Shown: positions 59,820 to 64,000 of the stretch, one piece after another
Layout of the letters: each line of letters opens with the position of its first letter
How positions within the stretch are numbered: position 1 is the stretch's first letter
Origin: Lanius collurio
Taxonomy: Eukaryota; Chordata; Aves; Passeriformes; Laniidae
Assembly: GCA_020086605.1 (NCBI GenBank)
Contig: JACBWW010000084.1
Coordinates: 1,446,401-1,510,400 of the forward strand
Reading direction: 5' to 3'
Length of the DNA stretch: 64,000 nt
Notes under the pieces: generated by a model
What the model saw: only the letters and a program-made list of their open reading frames with translations
What the model was told of the DNA's origin: nothing
Database searches by the model: none
Translations under genes and position numbers: made by a program

Positions 59820-61050
59820 TCTCTGAGGCCAGCTGGGGAAGAGAATGGCTGTGTCCCTCCCAGTGAGCACCAGGACTAGGGTTGCAGGGAAACAGAAGTG
59901 ATGGGGATAGAATCCACCACAGCAGTGTTTAAGTTTGTGCACTTGGAAACTAAACCAAACAGTTTCTAGTACAATCTGGAAAAAATCTCAGCCGTGCTGG
60001 TGAATCATAGGAAGGATATGAGCAGGACCTGGGCACTGCAGCACTGGAGATAAAGGAAATCCTGGAATGCACCAAGAATGTACATCTCCTGTCAGGATGG
60101 GGAATGTCTAGTTTGTTACACACAGCACTTGGAGACTCACCTGAAGCACCCAGTGCCTGTGGATGGGATCTGGCCAGGATGGGATCTGGCCAGGAAGGCA
60201 AACAGAGGAGGTGATTAGGCTGAGGAAAATCCTAGGGGACCTTGTTTTGTCAAAAAAGGCTCCTTGCTTGGAGAAGCAGAGAGAAGCCTGAGAGCAGGCT
60301 GTAAATATTAGGAAGATGATAAAGGATGAAGAAAACCAGGATGGAGCTGGCAGGATAACGAATGGGTACAAAATGCTGGACACGGGGTAAAAGCTGCCTG
60401 GAAACTTGGAGAGAGGAGCCTGTCTCCAGTCCTTATGGGAGAACTCCTAGGTGCCAGTAGAGCTTCTGTATGGATTAGGGAGACGGAAAGTTGGTGCCGC
60501 CAGCCAAAGCCCAGGCTTAGGGCACTGCCTGGACCAGGAGCAGGGGAGAGTCAGGAATTCCATCTGAGCAGAAGGAGGGATGTCTTTGGGGTTTGGCGAG
60601 GGGAAGTGGGGGTGTGTGAGGAAGAACAGCTGCAGAAACAGCCCCTCAGGGTCTGAGGGTCGGTGGGAGCTCTGACAATCCTCGGGGGGTCAGATCTGCA
60701 GAGCCGGGAGTGCTCGCTACCTGATGCCTCCATCCCTCTGATGGAACCAGTCTGCACCAACGCCACCACCCCCGCCTCTTTCCCGAGGGGGCTGAGCGCT
60801 TCGGCTAAGTCACCAGTCCCAGACTGCAGCAGGATAAAGAGGAAAACTTCCTCTGGAGTGGGTGCTTCCTTACCGATTTCAGCCAAGAGCTGTCACTGTC
60901 ACAGCAGAGGCTCCCCCCATCCCTTCATAGTTAAGCTGCCCACTTTAGTAGTCCCCCAGCCTCCGTGGCACAGGCTGGGGCTGCCTCTTCCACCCACCAT
61001 CCCGGCCTGCTGGCTGGTGCATTTTTCCCTGTTTTCTCACTGGGTTGGCC
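59820..61050. other. Upstream of the LMOD1 promoter
   Basis: No exon recognised. A 17-bp duplication (gatgggatctggccagga type) lies at about 60160-60196. The segment rises in GC toward the LMOD1 promoter but is not a CpG island. Confidence 0.45.
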
Positions 61051-61055
61051 CATTG

Positions 61056-61090
61056 CCTTTAAAAGGCGAAATGCTTCGGACTAAATTTGG
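61056..61090 (+). promoter_or_regulatory. LMOD1: Two CArG-like boxes upstream of LMOD1
   Basis: CCTTTAAAAGG at 61056-61066 (one base too long or one mismatch from CCW6GG) and CTAAATTTGG at 61081-61090 (one mismatch), about 320-350 bases before the start codon. LMOD1 is a known SRF/myocardin target in smooth muscle, which fits, but neither site is a perfect CArG box. Confidence 0.45.
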
Positions 61091-61405
61091 TCATGTAGCT
61101 CTGCATGGTTCCCTGGAATGTCCTCGGGTTTCAGGCTCCTCTGATAGCACCATTCCCCGCCTCCCGCCGGGCTCCATTGGCTTCCCAGCACCCGAACCGC
61201 CGCTAGATCCTGTTATTGGCCAACTCTTGGACCGAGGGGTGTCCCCTCTGGATATCCACAGTATCCCGGGCTGCAGAGCTGCTGCGATTTAACACTTCAG
61301 CACCTGCTGCCGCTCGGGAAGCAGCCTTGGAGCTTCGGCTTCTGTTTTTTTTTCTCCTGCTTTGGGTACCACGCAACCGCCACCGTGTCTCGCCAGCGAG
61401 CCAAG

Positions 61406-61666
61406 ATGTCCAAAGTGGCCAAATACCGGCGACAAGTTAGTGAAGATCCAGACATAGACAATTTATTGTCTACTTTGTCTCCAGAGGAGATGGAGGAGCT
61501 GGAAAAGGAGCTGGATGTAGTGGATGCGGACGGGAGCATCCCTGTGGAGCGCAGTCAGAAAAACCAATCGGAAAACTCCTCGCCTGGCCCACAAAACTGT
61601 GACACGGCTCTCAACCACCACGACAAGGACACCAGGAGGGTCCTGCAGCGGGAGCACTCCATAGAC
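61406..61666 (+). CDS. LMOD1: Leiomodin-1, first coding exon (87 residues; rest outside window)
   Basis: Smooth-muscle actin-filament nucleator of the tropomodulin family; binds actin and tropomyosin at filament pointed ends. The exon begins MSKVAKYRRQVSEDPDIDN and continues LSPEEMEELEKELDVVD, matching the tropomodulin-like N-terminal actin/tropomyosin-binding region of LMOD1. The second half (to REHSID) is variable. A GTAAGT donor follows at 61667 at a codon boundary, as in mammalian LMOD1. The WH2, leucine-rich repeat and proline-rich parts must lie beyond 64000. An upstream in-frame GTG at 61385 is ignored in favour of the conserved ATG. It is head-to-head with TIMM17A, as I recall for human. 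Confidence 0.93.
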
Positions 61667-64000
61667 GTAAGTCATTTCCCCCACTGCTACTGCGGGAAAG
61701 GTGGGAACACACCTCAACCCTCCCCCGCGCCCCGGGCTGAGTGAGGGACGAGATGGAAAACACAAAACCCGAGAAAGGCGTGCACTTGATGAGGAGGAAT
61801 AGCTGTCCCGGAGAGACCACGGAGCTGGTCCCGGCACTCCGGGAACGGGGTGTCCCATAAAATCCCGATGATACTAGCAAAGCCAAAACCTGTGCTAGTG
61901 CCAGGGATCTCCCTGCCCCTGCTCTAACATCCCTGGGCAGGGCTGGGAGCGGAGCTGGGATTCCCAGGAGGCTGCTGGAAGGGCCGCTGCAGTGACAGCG
62001 ATCCCACAGGCTGCATTTCTTCCTTCCCTACCCGCCCCCCCCACCCCACACACACACACTTTGGAGATATCTGGGCTCTTGGTCCTTTCAATTCTCCTTG
62101 TGCAAAAGCTTAACCAGTCTGTGATTCTCGTGGAATAAAAAAAGTTTGCTGCTTTGTGGAAATCATATCGAGAAGCAGGTTTTACCCCGTGCCGTTTGTT
62201 TTGCATTTGTTGTTCACTTTAAATTCCTTCTTTTGCTTTGTTTTGCGTATATTTAGCTCCCTCTCTGCACCCGGCAAATCCTTCAAGAGTTTGCTTGGAA
62301 CTCGAGAGCTTCATGTCAGTCCCTCTCCTCTTTTTATGCCAGGGTTTAGTGGGAGCCAGTCCCACTTTTCTGTAACATTTATTAACCTCAGCACTACGAA
62401 TATTTGGTATGTGCTTCGTGCATGGAAGCCTGGGAAGCATCTGGTTTCCCTAGTTTTTCACAGCAGGCTGAGCCGGAAAGTGAAAGACAGTGACTCTTCA
62501 GCAATTGATCCATGTGGTCATGGGCTGGTTTCATGTCCCAGGCGGGATTCGCATCTGCTGTGCCAGGGCAGGGCTGGGGAGTGTTGGCAGCACAAGCAGA
62601 GCCAAGGATTATGTGAACACCCCTCTGCCCTGGCTCTGATTCCAGATCTATTCCAGGTCACCCAGCTGGGTAATCAATCTGTAACTACACCAGGGCACTT
62701 GGAAATTTCTCTTTCTGGATACTTACAGAGTTTATAAGGAGAGTCCTCTCTTGACTGTGGCCTGGGCACCCTTAGTACCTTTCAATATTGGGAGGAGTGG
62801 GAATGAAAATTGCACTTATAGGAGAAATAACTGAAGGTTGATTTTGAAGAGCTGAATAAGAGGTCATGTTGTTTCCCCCCACCCCTGTCCTGGGCAGCCT
62901 GGGAGCTCCCTCTGGCTCTAAGGACAAGGCACAGCTTTCACCTTCTATATGTGGTGCTTGGCATGGGCTGGGGGACAGTGAGTACCGTGCCCCTCACCAC
63001 AAGGGCTCTGCCTTGCTTTCCTCATGAGTAGAAAATTTCACTGTGGTGGGGAAGTGCAGGTACTTCAGGACAAACCTGCCTGGAGAGGGAAATGCTGTTA
63101 TGTGGGACCAGTTGTCCCAGTGACCACTGGTTTACAGGTGATCCCGAGAGATGACACTGGAAAATCTGCTTTTTCAGGTAGGGAGACCTTTGGGTTTGAC
63201 ATCACTTGTGTTGCTATTTCAGTTTTAACTGTTGGAATATGAGGGGTTGACTGGAAAATGGCATAGGGAAGTGTCCACGATCAGGAGGAAGGGAGAAAAT
63301 TTGTGGGTTTGGTAAAAAGAGACCTGGTTAAACATAATGTTGTTTGGAAATGCCTGAGAGTGTGTGTGCTGGGGGAGAGGACTTGGGATATGGAAAGGAG
63401 GAGAGACACCTGGGAGAGAGTGTAGGGCTCTGGCTGGAAGGGAGGGCAGCGTGGAGGTCCTGGAAAAGCTCCTGCTCCTCTCTGAGTTCAGGAGCTTCAG
63501 GCTGTGGAAGACAGAGCACATTGGCCACAGGTCGAGTTTGTCAGTGAAAGTGGCCCAATTCAATTGCAGTGCAGTATCTGGGTAGGGCAGAACTGAGTTT
63601 CTTCTTCTATTTCAATCCCTGGAGGCCAAGAAAAAGATATATCTTCCACCCCTTCCTCCTTGGCATTGTTAGGATCTGGGATTAGCACCTAAAAAATGCC
63701 AGCTTGCATTGCTGGCACATCAGATCATGCTGGTGGTGGAGCATGGCTGTGCTCTGCTGTGGGGCCTCAGGATGGGGTGGGATGGGGTGGAATGGGGTGG
63801 GATGGGGTGGGATGGGGTGGGATGGGATCATCAGACCACGGGAACAGTCACAAAAAACAGTGCAGGAAGACAATGGTCCCTTCTGTCTGAGGAAGCCGCA
63901 GCACTGTGTTTTGCTTCAGGATGGAATGAGAACATGGAGCCATCCAGAGCACTCCAGGCAGGTGCTGAGCTCTCCCCCAGCTGCTCAGAGCTCTGAGGCC
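61667..64000 (+). other. LMOD1: LMOD1 intron 1 (partial)
   Basis: No further LMOD1 exon found; the large second coding exon would be obvious and is absent. Contains a CA run at about 62048-62060 and a G-rich decamer repeat at 63771-63829. Confidence 0.7.
63771..63829 (+). repeat. LMOD1: G-rich 10-bp tandem repeat in LMOD1 intron 1
   Basis: About six near-perfect copies of GGGATGGGGT. The strand offers many G-runs of three to four, in the sense orientation of LMOD1. Confidence 0.9.

Overview
This is vertebrate, almost certainly bird, nuclear DNA. Genes are split by GT-AG introns, CpG-island promoters carry CCAAT and GC boxes, and about thirty-five 3'-end fragments of CR1 retroposons, the dominant avian LINE, are scattered through the window. 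An intact cryptochrome-4 gene (CRY4, lost in placental mammals) and an R2 retrotransposon fragment fit a songbird. Linked UBE2T, ADIPOR1, TIMM17A and LMOD1 correspond to human 1q32 and, from memory, to an avian microchromosome such as chicken 26. No prokaryotic, phage or CRISPR content was seen.

Layout. 0-9 kb: a CpG island with an unassigned possible first exon, then CR1-rich DNA including a 1.5 kb CR1 with reverse-transcriptase coding sequence. 9.1-19.9 kb (minus): complete CRY4, ten coding exons giving 527 residues, with the full tryptophan tetrad of avian magnetoreceptor candidates. 23.4-24.2 kb: CpG island between CRY4 and UBE2T, with a perfect D-box. 25.1-28.9 kb (plus): complete UBE2T, the Fanconi-anaemia E2 enzyme (195 aa). 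29.7-32.1 kb (minus): complete tetraspanin (245 aa) of uncertain orthology. 33.2-40.1 kb (plus): complete ADIPOR1 (380 aa). 41.2-44.1 kb (minus): 5'-truncated R2-type element outside 28S rDNA. 45.0-54.8 kb (minus): complete TIMM17A (166 aa), whose intron 1 holds a purine-rich minisatellite and a 22-unit hexanucleotide array next to the splice donor. 61.4 kb to the end (plus): LMOD1 promoter, coding exon 1 and part of intron 1; the rest lies outside.

The genes form no single pathway: circadian/light sensing (CRY4), DNA repair (UBE2T), membrane organisation (tetraspanin), adipokine signalling (ADIPOR1), mitochondrial import (TIMM17A) and smooth-muscle actin dynamics (LMOD1). The main points of interest are the intact CRY4 electron-transfer chain, two nearly identical CR1 direct repeats bracketing CRY4 exons 5-10, the ectopic R2 copy, and the TIMM17A intronic hexamer array. 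Exon boundaries were derived by hand from splice sites, reading-frame phase and protein similarity remembered for each family; no alignment was run. CR1 and CpG-island limits are approximate.
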